From Ignavibacteria bacterium (GTDB lineage: Bacteria; Bacteroidota; Ignavibacteria; Ch128b), in the NCBI GenBank assembly GCA_013177855.1, contig JABLYA010000001.1, forward strand, positions 1,411,231-1,475,230: DNA of 64,000 nucleotides. The letters are read 5' to 3'. Below are positions 27,504 to 36,414 of this stretch, one piece after another. The notes beneath the pieces were generated by a model that did not search any database, was not told the origin of the DNA, and was given only the letters and a program-made list of their open reading frames with translations. Each line of letters begins with the position of its first letter. The stretch's first letter is position 1. The position numbers were made by a program, and so were the translations under genes.

Positions 27504-28616
27504 ATGAAAAAGAATTTTTACATATTCACAAACGGTATTTTAAAAAGAAAAGACAACACAATTTGCTTTGAACCATTTATAAATCAGGAAACTCAGAAGC
27601 CCTCAAAACTCCTTGAGCAAACTGATCTGACTAATATCCCTGAAGAAGAATTTTTAATTGATAACGATGAAATTGAAGATGAAAAAGAAAATCAAAACGC
27701 AAAAACTCGTAAGTTCATTCCTGTCGAATCGATTGACAGTATATATTGCTTTGGTGAGCATCGTTTTAATACTAAATTCCTAAATTTCCTTAGTCAAAGC
27801 CAGATCCCGCTTCATATTTTCAATTATTACGGATTTTACACAGGGACATTTTATCCGAGAGAGACACAGGTTTCAGGTAAATTGCTCATTGCACAGGTGC
27901 AACATTTTTTAGATGAAGAGAAAAGACTTACAATTGCTAAAGAGTTTATCAGAGGCTCACTTTTTAATATGATTAAAAACTTGCAATACTATAACAACCG
28001 TCAAAAAGATCTCTCTTATTTTATTGATTATCTTACCAATGCATTAAAAAAAGTTGATGAAGTAAAATCAGTTGAAGAATTGATGGGCATTGAAGGAAGC
28101 GCAAGAAAAAATTATTACGAAAGCTGGCATTTAATAATTAATCAACCGATAGACTTCCAGAAAAGAGAAAAGCAGCCACCATCAAATCCAGTTAATGCTT
28201 TAATTTCATTTGGTAATAGCCTTCTTTACACAACGGTACTCGGTGAGATCTACAGGAATCAGTTAAATCCAACTATCAGTTATTTGCATACTCCTGGAGA
28301 AAGAAGATTTTCTCTTTCATTAGACATTGCCGAAGTATTTAAACCTTTAATTGTTGATAGAATAATATTTGCACTTTTGAACAAAAACATAATAAAACAG
28401 GACGATTTCGAATTTCATTTGAATAGTTGTTTATTAAACGAAAACGGAAGAAAAATATTCGTTAAAGAATACGACGAAAAACTTTCAACGACAATTAAAC
28501 ATAGAAAACTTAATAGATCAATATCCTATCAAACCTTAATAAGATACGAATGTTATAAATTGATTAAACACTTACTGGATGCCGAAGAATATCAATCATT
28601 TAAAATATGGTGGTAA
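27504..28616 (+). CDS. cas1: CRISPR adaptation integrase Cas1, with an acidic N-terminal insertion
   Basis: A 370-residue integrase that inserts new spacers next to the leader with Cas2. The metal ligands are visible: Glu197 in Gly-Ile-Glu-Gly-Ser-Ala-Arg, His262 in Leu-His-Thr-Pro-Gly-Glu, and Asp274/Glu277 in Ser-Leu-Asp-Ile-Ala-Glu-Val-Phe. The protein is about 40 residues longer than usual. The extra length lies at about residues 27-67, between the first two beta strands, and is rich in Glu, Asp, Asn and Gln. Both flanks align well with ordinary Cas1, so it looks like an in-frame loop insertion rather than an error. Confidence 0.96.
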   Translation: MKKNFYIFTNGILKRKDNTICFEPFINQETQKPSKLLEQTDLTNIPEEEFLIDNDEIEDEKENQNAKTRKFIPVESIDSIYCFGEHRFNTKFLNFLSQSQIPLHIFNYYGFYTGTFYPRETQVSGKLLIAQVQHFLDEEKRLTIAKEFIRGSLFNMIKNLQYYNNRQKDLSYFIDYLTNALKKVDEVKSVEELMGIEGSARKNYYESWHLIINQPIDFQKREKQPPSNPVNALISFGNSLLYTTVLGEIYRNQLNPTISYLHTPGERRFSLSLDIAEVFKPLIVDRIIFALLNKNIIKQDDFEFHLNSCLLNENGRKIFVKEYDEKLSTTIKHRKLNRSISYQTLIRYECYKLIKHLLDAEEYQSFKIWW

Positions 28617-28619
28617 AAA

Positions 28620-28883
28620 ATGTATGTCATATTGGTTTATGATGCAGCTCCCAAAAGAGGGCAAAAGGTTCTAAAATTTTTAAGAAAAAAATTAAACTGG
28701 GTGCAAAACTCAGTATTTGAGGGTGATATAACAGAAGCTTCTTTTATGGAGTTAAAAAAAGAAATTGAACAGTTGATTGATAAAAAATATGACTCAATCA
28801 TTTATTATGTGTTTGATTCTAAAAATTACTTTGAGAGGGGGATAATAGGTTTAGAGAAAAGTAATCTAGATACAATAATATGA
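28620..28883 (+). CDS. cas2: CRISPR adaptation protein Cas2
   Basis: An 87-residue ferredoxin-fold protein forming the Cas1-Cas2 integration complex. It starts Met-Tyr-Val-Ile-Leu-Val-Tyr-Asp8, with the conserved Asp after the first strand, followed by Lys-Phe-Leu-Arg-Lys-Lys-Leu, Val-Gln-Asn-Ser-Val-Phe-Glu-Gly and a C-terminal Ile-Ile-Tyr-Tyr-Val-Phe strand. It begins 3 bases after the cas1 stop and is the last cas gene, directly upstream of the leader. Confidence 0.95.
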   Translation: MYVILVYDAAPKRGQKVLKFLRKKLNWVQNSVFEGDITEASFMELKKEIEQLIDKKYDSIIYYVFDSKNYFERGIIGLEKSNLDTII

Positions 28884-28980
28884 GTCGTCGCAACCCAATA
28901 AATTTTGCACTATCGGTGATTGACGATACAAATTCCACAAAAACCTGTGATATTTTTATTAATTTTATTATATTTGAATG
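28884..28980 (+). promoter_or_regulatory. CRISPR leader with candidate promoter
   Basis: About 97 AT-rich bases between the cas2 stop and the first repeat. The repeats end in ATTGAAAC in the plus direction and the far end of the array is degenerate, so this is the leader side. TATATTTG at 28969-28976 matches the TAnnTTTG box exactly, with TGTG 19 bases upstream as an imperfect -33 element. If it is used, transcription would begin at the very start of the first repeat. Confidence 0.7.
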
Positions 28981-31900
28981 GTTTTAATCGAACCATTGTG
29001 GAATTGAAACTTTGCAATATAATATTACAGATTAAACTTGTCAAGTGTTTTAATCGAACCATTGTGGAATTGAAACACTAAATAACTTAAATAAGTTAGA
29101 ATGTAGTTATTTGGTTTTAATCGAACCATTGTGGAATTGAAACTGAATTCTTTTAAAGTCATTTGCAACTTTTTTACTGTTTTAATCGAACCATTGTGGA
29201 ATTGAAACGTTAAACAATTTTATGTGATAGCCAGCTCTCATCCGGTTTTAATCGAACCATTGTGGAATTGAAACTTGTAATCCATGCCGTAACTCTCACA
29301 TAATCTTATGTGTTTTAATCGAACCATTGTGGAATTGAAACAATGAAACATCTTTTCCAATTGCTTTATAAATATCAGTTTTAATCGAACCATTGTGGAA
29401 TTGAAACTTCCAGCATCCAGAACTTGCATACTACTTACCGAGTTTTAATCGAACCATTGTGGAATTGAAACGATGGCCTCTACTACAACCCCTGAAGAAA
29501 TCAACAAGTTTTAATCGAACCATTGTGGAATTGAAACAAGAAATTTCCAACTTATATTCCTATTAAGCCAATTGGTTTTAATCGAACCATTGTGGAATTG
29601 AAACATTATGCACCGATGTAAGCACAGTACGCCCTGATTAGGTTTTAATCGAACCATTGTGGAATTGAAACTTAAGTTGTTCTTTGTCATCCGACCAGTA
29701 GAGGCTTGGTTTTAATCGAACCATTGTGGAATTGAAACTTAAGAGCCGTCCCGCAATATCTGCATCGATGAATCGTTTTAATCGAACCATTGTGGAATTG
29801 AAACGGGCACATGTGCCTGTGTTTTGTCCAGTCGTGGTTAGTTTTAATCGAACCATTGTGGAATTGAAACAGGAATTTTAGCCAGCCGTGAAATAACTGG
29901 CGGTGGTTTTAATCGAACCATTGTGGAATTGAAACGAGACCGAACTAATCGGATGCCGAATTAATGTTGTAGTTTTAATCGAACCATTGTGGAATTGAAA
30001 CAATTTATGTTTGCAATGTGGTTAAATTAAGGTTGGGTTTTAATCGAACCATTGTGGAATTGAAACTCTTTTGGGACATTTTTAACCTCCGTTTTTGTTT
30101 TTGTTTTAATCGAACCATTGTGGAATTGAAACTAACCCACAACAAACCCATTTTCAGTCACGCTGATAAGTTTTAATCGAACCATTGTGGAATTGAAACT
30201 ATATTTTAGACGATGGAATTAAAAATTGTTCTACGTTTTAATCGAACCATTGTGGAATTGAAACGAATGCGAATAGTTAAGAGTGTGAAGTGTGAAAGAG
30301 GTTTTAATCGAACCATTGTGGAATTGAAACGTAATGATACATAAAATTCGGCCCGTATCCTGAGCTGTTTTAATCGAACCATTGTGGAATTGAAACTAAT
30401 TTGCAGAAATATTCGCAACAATTTCAATGCGGGTTTTAATCGAACCATTGTGGAATTGAAACACGGTTACTACTTTGTTCCAATCTTCTTCAGGGATGGT
30501 TTTAATCGAACCATTGTGGAATTGAAACGAATAAGGGGCATCAGTTTCAAATATGTTTGAAACTGTTTTAATCGAACCATTGTGGAATTGAAACTTTGCC
30601 CCCAACTTAACTTAATTTGCCAGGTGCGGGGGTTTTAATCGAACCATTGTGGAATTGAAACATATACCACCTGTAATGATAGCGAAAATCCCGCCCGGTT
30701 TTAATCGAACCATTGTGGAATTGAAACAGTTTTGCTATGTTTTACAAAATTTGTACTACTTACGTTTTAATCGAACCATTGTGGAATTGAAACTCTTCAG
30801 GGATGACTTTAGCCAGGGCCATCCCTATTGTTTTAATCGAACCATTGTGGAATTGAAACTCTTTTGGGACATTTTTAACCTCCGTTTTTGTTTTTGGTTT
30901 TAATCGAACCATTGTGGAATTGAAACATAGTTTTTAAAAATTTTTTTGTAAGGAAATTCTGAGTTTTAATCGAACCATTGTGGAATTGAAACATCTTCTT
31001 ATCACCATTCCTTAGAATAATTTTAAGTGTTTTAATCGAACCATTGTGGAATTGAAACAATAGATTAATTAATAAATCTATACATTGATTATATGTTTTA
31101 ATCGAACCATTGTGGAATTGAAACGCACAACCAGCGGGGTGCTGATAGGCCGTATAAGAAGTTTTAATCGAACCATTGTGGAATTGAAACATTTTTACAC
31201 TCAACGAAGAAATAGTCATCTTCAGTTTTAATCGAACCATTGTGGAATTGAAACAAAGGAGGATGACTTCTACCTTTTAATACTTTTAACGTTTTAATCG
31301 AACCATTGTGGAATTGAAACAATAGATTAATTAATAAATCCACTTCCTGATTGTATGTTTTAATCGAACCATTGTGGAATTGAAACGCCTGGCACGAAAG
31401 GGATTTATGGAATGAATGGCGTTTTAATCGAACCATTGTGGAATTGAAACAAAAAAACCAACTAAAGGAGACAAAAATGGAAGAAGGTTTTAATCGAACC
31501 ATTGTGGAATTGAAACGCCAGCTGTCGCTCAATAGCTGCCAACTGTTTTTTATGTTTTAATCGAACCATTGTGGAATTGAAACATTGACTGGCGGGGCCG
31601 TTTTTTAATGTTATTGCCCACGTTTTAATCGAACCATTGTGGAATTGAAACTTGGCCAGTCACGGTTTTTTATCTGGCGCTATATTGTTTTAATCGAACC
31701 ATTGTGGAATTGAAACCGTTATTATCAATTTATTTTATTTTTGCCGCCATCAGTTTTAATCGAACCATTGTGGAATTGAAACGATTTTAATCGATGCCGA
31801 AAAATTTATTCAAGAGAAGTTTTAATCGAACCATTGTGGAATTGAAACGTCATCTTTGTGATGACTTCCCCAACAGTCAGGTTAGTTTTAATCGAACCAT

Positions 31901-34900
31901 TGTGGAATTGAAACGGCTATCGACGATAGCCTTAGAAGCCTTATAAAGAGTTTTAATCGAACCATTGTGGAATTGAAACTGCAACCCAAGTTCCTCAAGA
32001 AATCATTTAATGGTTGTTTTAATCGAACCATTGTGGAATTGAAACTAATCAAGACCTTGACTACTTCAAAAAAGTAGTTGAGTTTTAATCGAACCATTGT
32101 GGAATTGAAACTTAGTCACTGCTATTAACCTATCTCTATCAAACTCGTTTTAATCGAACCATTGTGGAATTGAAACGACTTCTATATCGAAAATCAGAGC
32201 AATTTGAATTGCGTTTTAATCGAACCATTGTGGAATTGAAACGGAAGTTCTTTAAGTTTGCTTAACAATTCTAAATTCGTTTTAATCGAACCATTGTGGA
32301 ATTGAAACTCATAAGTCCCGCAAGGAACATAAATGAAAGCATTAGTTTTAATCGAACCATTGTGGAATTGAAACGGCAGCACAGGAGTTTTTAAAATGGA
32401 CCAAAGTAAGTTTTAATCGAACCATTGTGGAATTGAAACCTAATAACATTGCCATTATGATCGTAAACAGCAAGACGTTTTAATCGAACCATTGTGGAAT
32501 TGAAACTAATTCTTCAAAATAAAAGCAGACTCGTCCATTAAAGTTTTAATCGAACCATTGTGGAATTGAAACGAAACTGTCCATCAACATATTTACTAAT
32601 CGCTTGGGCGTTTTAATCGAACCATTGTGGAATTGAAACTTATTTGGAGGCTTTATTGAAGCAGGTTCGTTATTGGTTTTAATCGAACCATTGTGGAATT
32701 GAAACAATTTTTAATACACATTTAAAAAATATTCTTATTGAAGTTTTAATCGAACCATTGTGGAATTGAAACAGAAAAAATTTTATATTTTTTATAAACA
32801 AAGTTTTAAGTTTTAATCGAACCATTGTGGAATTGAAACACTTCCGCTCTTGCTCCTCGAACATACGGCTCGAAAGTTTTAATCGAACCATTGTGGAATT
32901 GAAACGGGGCATTTATTATTATACTTAAAACAAAAAGAAATGTTTTAATCGAACCATTGTGGAATTGAAACAATTTTTTGTTATACTGGTCCCAAAAATC
33001 GGAAGGTGTTTTAATCGAACCATTGTGGAATTGAAACGGATTTATCTGTAGAGCCATTTTGTATCTCCTTCTTTGTTTTAATCGAACCATTGTGGAATTG
33101 AAACGCGAAACTTGCCAGTTCTTTAATGGTTGGCCTCCAAGTTTTAATCGAACCATTGTGGAATTGAAACAATACATAACTATTAATTTTAGGTCTGTAA
33201 ACAGGTTTTAATCGAACCATTGTGGAATTGAAACAGCAACTTACCGCCATTCTCTCGGTCTACAACTATGGTTTTAATCGAACCATTGTGGAATTGAAAC
33301 AGCTCAAACAAGATTTTTAAGTTATACAGGGCAAACGTTTTAATCGAACCATTGTGGAATTGGAACGTTAACTGATCAAAGATGTCTACAAACTCCGATA
33401 GAGTTTTAATCGAACCATTGTGGAATTGAAACTTATTTGCAGGTTCCCCAAAACCAATAGTTAAAATGTGTTTTAATCGAACCATTGTGGAATTGAAACC
33501 TAAGCCAATCAGCTACTTTACCACTCAAAAAATCAGTTTTAATCGAACCATTGTGGAATTGAAACTTTCTAATTCCTAATAAATTTGCGTAAGATTGATA
33601 AGTTTTAATCGAACCATTGTGGAATTGAAACAGGCTATTAATCAACCAGCTGATATATACCACCTAAGTTTTAATCGAACCATTGTGGAATTGAAACGTA
33701 TTAATAGACCAATCATAACCAGCAACAAACCCAAGTTTTAATCGAACCATTGTGGAATTGAAACTAAGATTTTAAAGCCTTGTTTCTTCTACTACAACAG
33801 TTTTAATCGAACCATTGTGGAATTGAAACAGATTGTTAATCATAATGTAATATTTCATTCTAAACCTGTTTTAATCGAACCATTGTGGAATTGAAACTTG
33901 TCTTAGGCTCTTGTGGAGTAACTATTGTAGAGTTTTAATCGAACCATTGTGGAATTGAAACTGAATTTCGTTGTATCTCTTGGAAATTATTGTCTTCGTT
34001 TTAATCGAACCATTGTGGAATTGAAACACATAATCATTAACCCCATCAAACTGATACCCACCAACGTTTTAATCGAACCATTGTGGAATTGAAACTATTA
34101 CTTTCCACTGCATTAACTTAACTTTTAACTTAGTTTTAATCGAACCATTGTGGAATTGAAACGTTAAATCCGTATCGTAATCTGTTATCTTCTCAATTGT
34201 TTTAATCGAACCATTGTGGAATTGAAACTTAATATCGAACGGACACTCCATAACTGCAACTTTCGTTTTAATCGAACCATTGTGGAATTGAAACGAGATA
34301 TACGCAACTCTAAATCGCAAGTCCCATAATGTTTTAATCGAACCATTGTGGAATTGAAACTTATTATCGACCCATTTTCTGAAATTTCGTTCAATCGTTT
34401 TAATCGAACCATTGTGGAATTGAAACCAAGTCCCATAATTCCACTGGGACACTCTCTTCTACGTTTTAATCGAACCATTGTGGAATTGAAACTCAGAACT
34501 CCTTTCTATTTCCATATAGGCAAGCCGGGTTTTAATCGAACCATTGTGGAATTGAAACATTGTCCTGTTATCCGTGTTACTTGTTACACTTGGAAGTTTT
34601 AATCGAACCATTGTGGAATTGAAACGGGGACTTGGTTGCTAAATATAGGCAACCTTAACTTGTTTTAATCGAACCATTGTGGAATTGAAACGATAATCCC
34701 GAGTTTCTCTTTGTATACATCTAACGGGTTTTAATCGAACCATTGTGGAATTGAAACATTATTGAATTAACAACCTTTTCAGTATTAACAGAGTTTTAAT
34801 CGAACCATTGTGGAATTGAAACCCTTATTGTTTAATTCAATAACTAAATTTCTAATACAAGTTTTAATCGAACCATTGTGGAATTGAAACACCTTTACAT

Positions 34901-35019
34901 TTTTGAGATTATTTCTAATAACAATAGTTTTAATCGAACCATTGTGGAATTGAAACAAGCAAAACTCACACAAGAAGCCTTTGTCTGTTTGAGTTTTAAT
35001 CGAACCATTGTGGAATTGA
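28981..35019 (+). CRISPR. CRISPR array: 91 intact 30-nt repeats plus one truncated, about 91 spacers of 34-39 nt
   Basis: The 30-nt repeat begins GTTTTAATCGAACC and ends ATTGTGGAATTGAAAC. Starting at 28981 I count 91 complete copies by eye, spaced 64-69 bases apart, and a 92nd at 34993 that keeps only the first 27 bases (ends GGAATTGA). The copies look identical except the one at 33337, which ends GGAATTGGAAC. The repeat end fits type I-B handles, and the array follows a complete type I-B cas operon. Direction is plus, with the newest spacers expected near 28981. Spacers 17 and 29 are the same target, 32 and 36 are variants, and pairs 23/28 and 81/83 overlap end to start. Confidence 0.98.
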
Positions 35020-35620
35020 CCCTTCGGCAAGCTCAGGGTAAGGTGTTGAAAAGATAAATGTTGAGCCTGTCGAAGCATAATCGAACCTATACGTATTCGA
35101 AACATTTCAATGACGAAGCTGGAAGCTTCGATTACAATGGTTTTTATTGAACAAATGTGGAATTGACCCTTCAGCAAGCTCAGGGCAGGTGTTGAAAGGA
35201 TAAATGCTGAGCCTGTCGAAGCATAATTGAACCTATACGTATTCGAAACAATTCAATGACGAAGCTGGAAGCTTCGATTACAATGGTTTTTATTGAACAA
35301 ATGTGGAATTGACCCTTCGGCAAGCTCAGGGTAAGGTGTTGAAAGGATGAATGCTGAGCCTGTCGAAGCATAATCGAACCATTGTGGAATTGAAACTTCG
35401 GCAAGCTCAGGGTAAGGTGTTGAAAGGATGAATGCTAAGCCTGTCGAAGCTTAATCGAACCTATGTTTATTCGAAACATTTCAGTGACGAAGCTGGAAGC
35501 TTCGATTACAATGGTTTTTATAGACAAAGCTTAAATTGACTCTTCGATAAGCTCAGGGCGACATTCCCTTCAACAAACTCAGGATCACATTACTCTCGAA
35601 AGACTTAGGGTGACAACCTT
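35020..35620. repeat. Decayed CRISPR trailer: 146-bp units of degenerate CRISPR repeats and REP-like palindromes
   Basis: Directly after the truncated last repeat come palindromic elements of about 56 bases (CCCTTCGGCAAGCTCAGGG ... GAGCCTGTCGAAGC) at about 35020, 35167, 35313 and 35394, plus worn copies from 35540. Between them lie CRISPR-like remnants: ATAATCGAACC...ATTCGAAAC at 35076-35102 and equivalents, GTTTTTATTGAACAAATG...GAATTGA at about 35140 and 35286, and a nearly intact repeat lacking its first bases at 35371-35396. A second palindrome (CGAAGCTGGAAGCTTCG) occupies the 36-base gap between remnants. The unit period is 146-147 bases. Confidence 0.85.
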
Positions 35621-35841
35621 ATTATAATTGATCCAATCTATAAATCTATATTTGAAAAAACTTGTTAGTTTATTGTCAAAACTTAAAGCGTCGCTCGATT
35701 TTGGAATTACTTATCTTGTTCTAACATTCCATTTATTTTAATGCTTGCCTTTTCAAGGTAATCATTGGTTATTCCTATCTTTTTGGACCAATTTTTTATG
35801 AACATAGTCGCTGTAATCCTCCAAAATTTTCTTCATTATGT

Positions 35842-35872
35842 TTTAGTCTGCCATTTTACTTTTTTAACTTTG
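35842..35872 (+). promoter_or_regulatory. Candidate promoter of the nitroreductase gene
   Basis: TAACTTTG at 35865-35872 is an exact TAnnTTTG box with TTTA 19 bases upstream. It lies 18 bases before the start codon, so the untranslated leader would be short. The DNA from 35621 to here holds nothing else recognisable. Confidence 0.45.
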
Positions 35873-35890
35873 AAAAAAATGGAGTGAAAA

Positions 35891-36400
35891 ATGGATTTGT
35901 GGGAGGCAATCTTAACTCGAAGAAGCATCCGTAAATTCACCTCTCAACCAATCTCCCAGGATTTAATTGAAAAAATCTTGAGAGCTGGGATGCAGGCTCC
36001 ATCTGCAAGAAATAAACAACCATGGCATTTCATTGTAATTCAAAATCGTGAATTGCTTGATAAAATTTCTGTTGTACATCCTTATGCTTATATGTTAAAA
36101 GAAGCTCCGCTTGGAATTGTCGTTTGTGGTGATAAAGAAATTGAAGCTACTATCGAGTATATTGTTCAAGATTGTTCTGCTGCAACTCAGAATATGCTGC
36201 TCGCTGCTCATAACTTTGGACTTGGCGCTGTATGGCTGGGGATTTATCCGCGAGAACCAAGAATTAAAGCGTTGAGAGAATTACTAAATATTCCCGAAAA
36301 TGTAATTCCAATTTCTATGATTGCTGTAGGATATCCGGGTGAAAAAAAGTTACCAGAAAGTCGTTTTAAACAAGAAAGAGTGCATTACGAAAAATGGTAA
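35891..36400 (+). CDS. Nitroreductase family protein
   Basis: A 169-residue FMN-dependent oxidoreductase of the nitroreductase family. The start Glu-Ala-Ile-Leu-Thr-Arg-Arg-Ser-Ile-Arg-Lys-Phe (Arg-Arg-Ser-X-Arg binds the FMN phosphate), the Ala-Pro-Ser-Ala-Arg-Asn-Lys-Gln-Pro-Trp segment and the later Asp-Cys-Ser-Ala-Ala-Thr-Gln-Asn are diagnostic. The last third has Ala-Val-Gly-Tyr-Pro. Family members act as dimers and reduce nitroaromatics, quinones or flavins; the true substrate is not evident. GGAG precedes the start, and the S9 peptidase follows 14 bases later. Confidence 0.92.
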   Translation: MDLWEAILTRRSIRKFTSQPISQDLIEKILRAGMQAPSARNKQPWHFIVIQNRELLDKISVVHPYAYMLKEAPLGIVVCGDKEIEATIEYIVQDCSAATQNMLLAAHNFGLGAVWLGIYPREPRIKALRELLNIPENVIPISMIAVGYPGEKKLPESRFKQERVHYEKW

Positions 36401-36414
36401 TTTAAGAGGTAAGT

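Noticed and set aside
31783-31793. Spacer 43 begins GATTTTAATCGA, like the start of the CRISPR repeat
   Set aside because: The match is 11 bases only, and the rest of the spacer is unrelated; it may be chance and does not disturb the repeat spacing.
29238-34602. Many open frames on both strands with repeated Phe-Gln-Phe-His-Asn-Gly-Ser-Ile-Lys-Thr or Phe-Asn-Arg-Thr-Ile-Val-Glu-Leu-Lys
   Set aside because: They are translations of the CRISPR repeat; the 66-base period is a multiple of three, so frames stay open by arithmetic.
34785-35404. Open frames of 74 and 130 codons on minus
   Set aside because: They translate the last CRISPR repeats and the REP-like palindromes; no ribosome site or protein-like composition.
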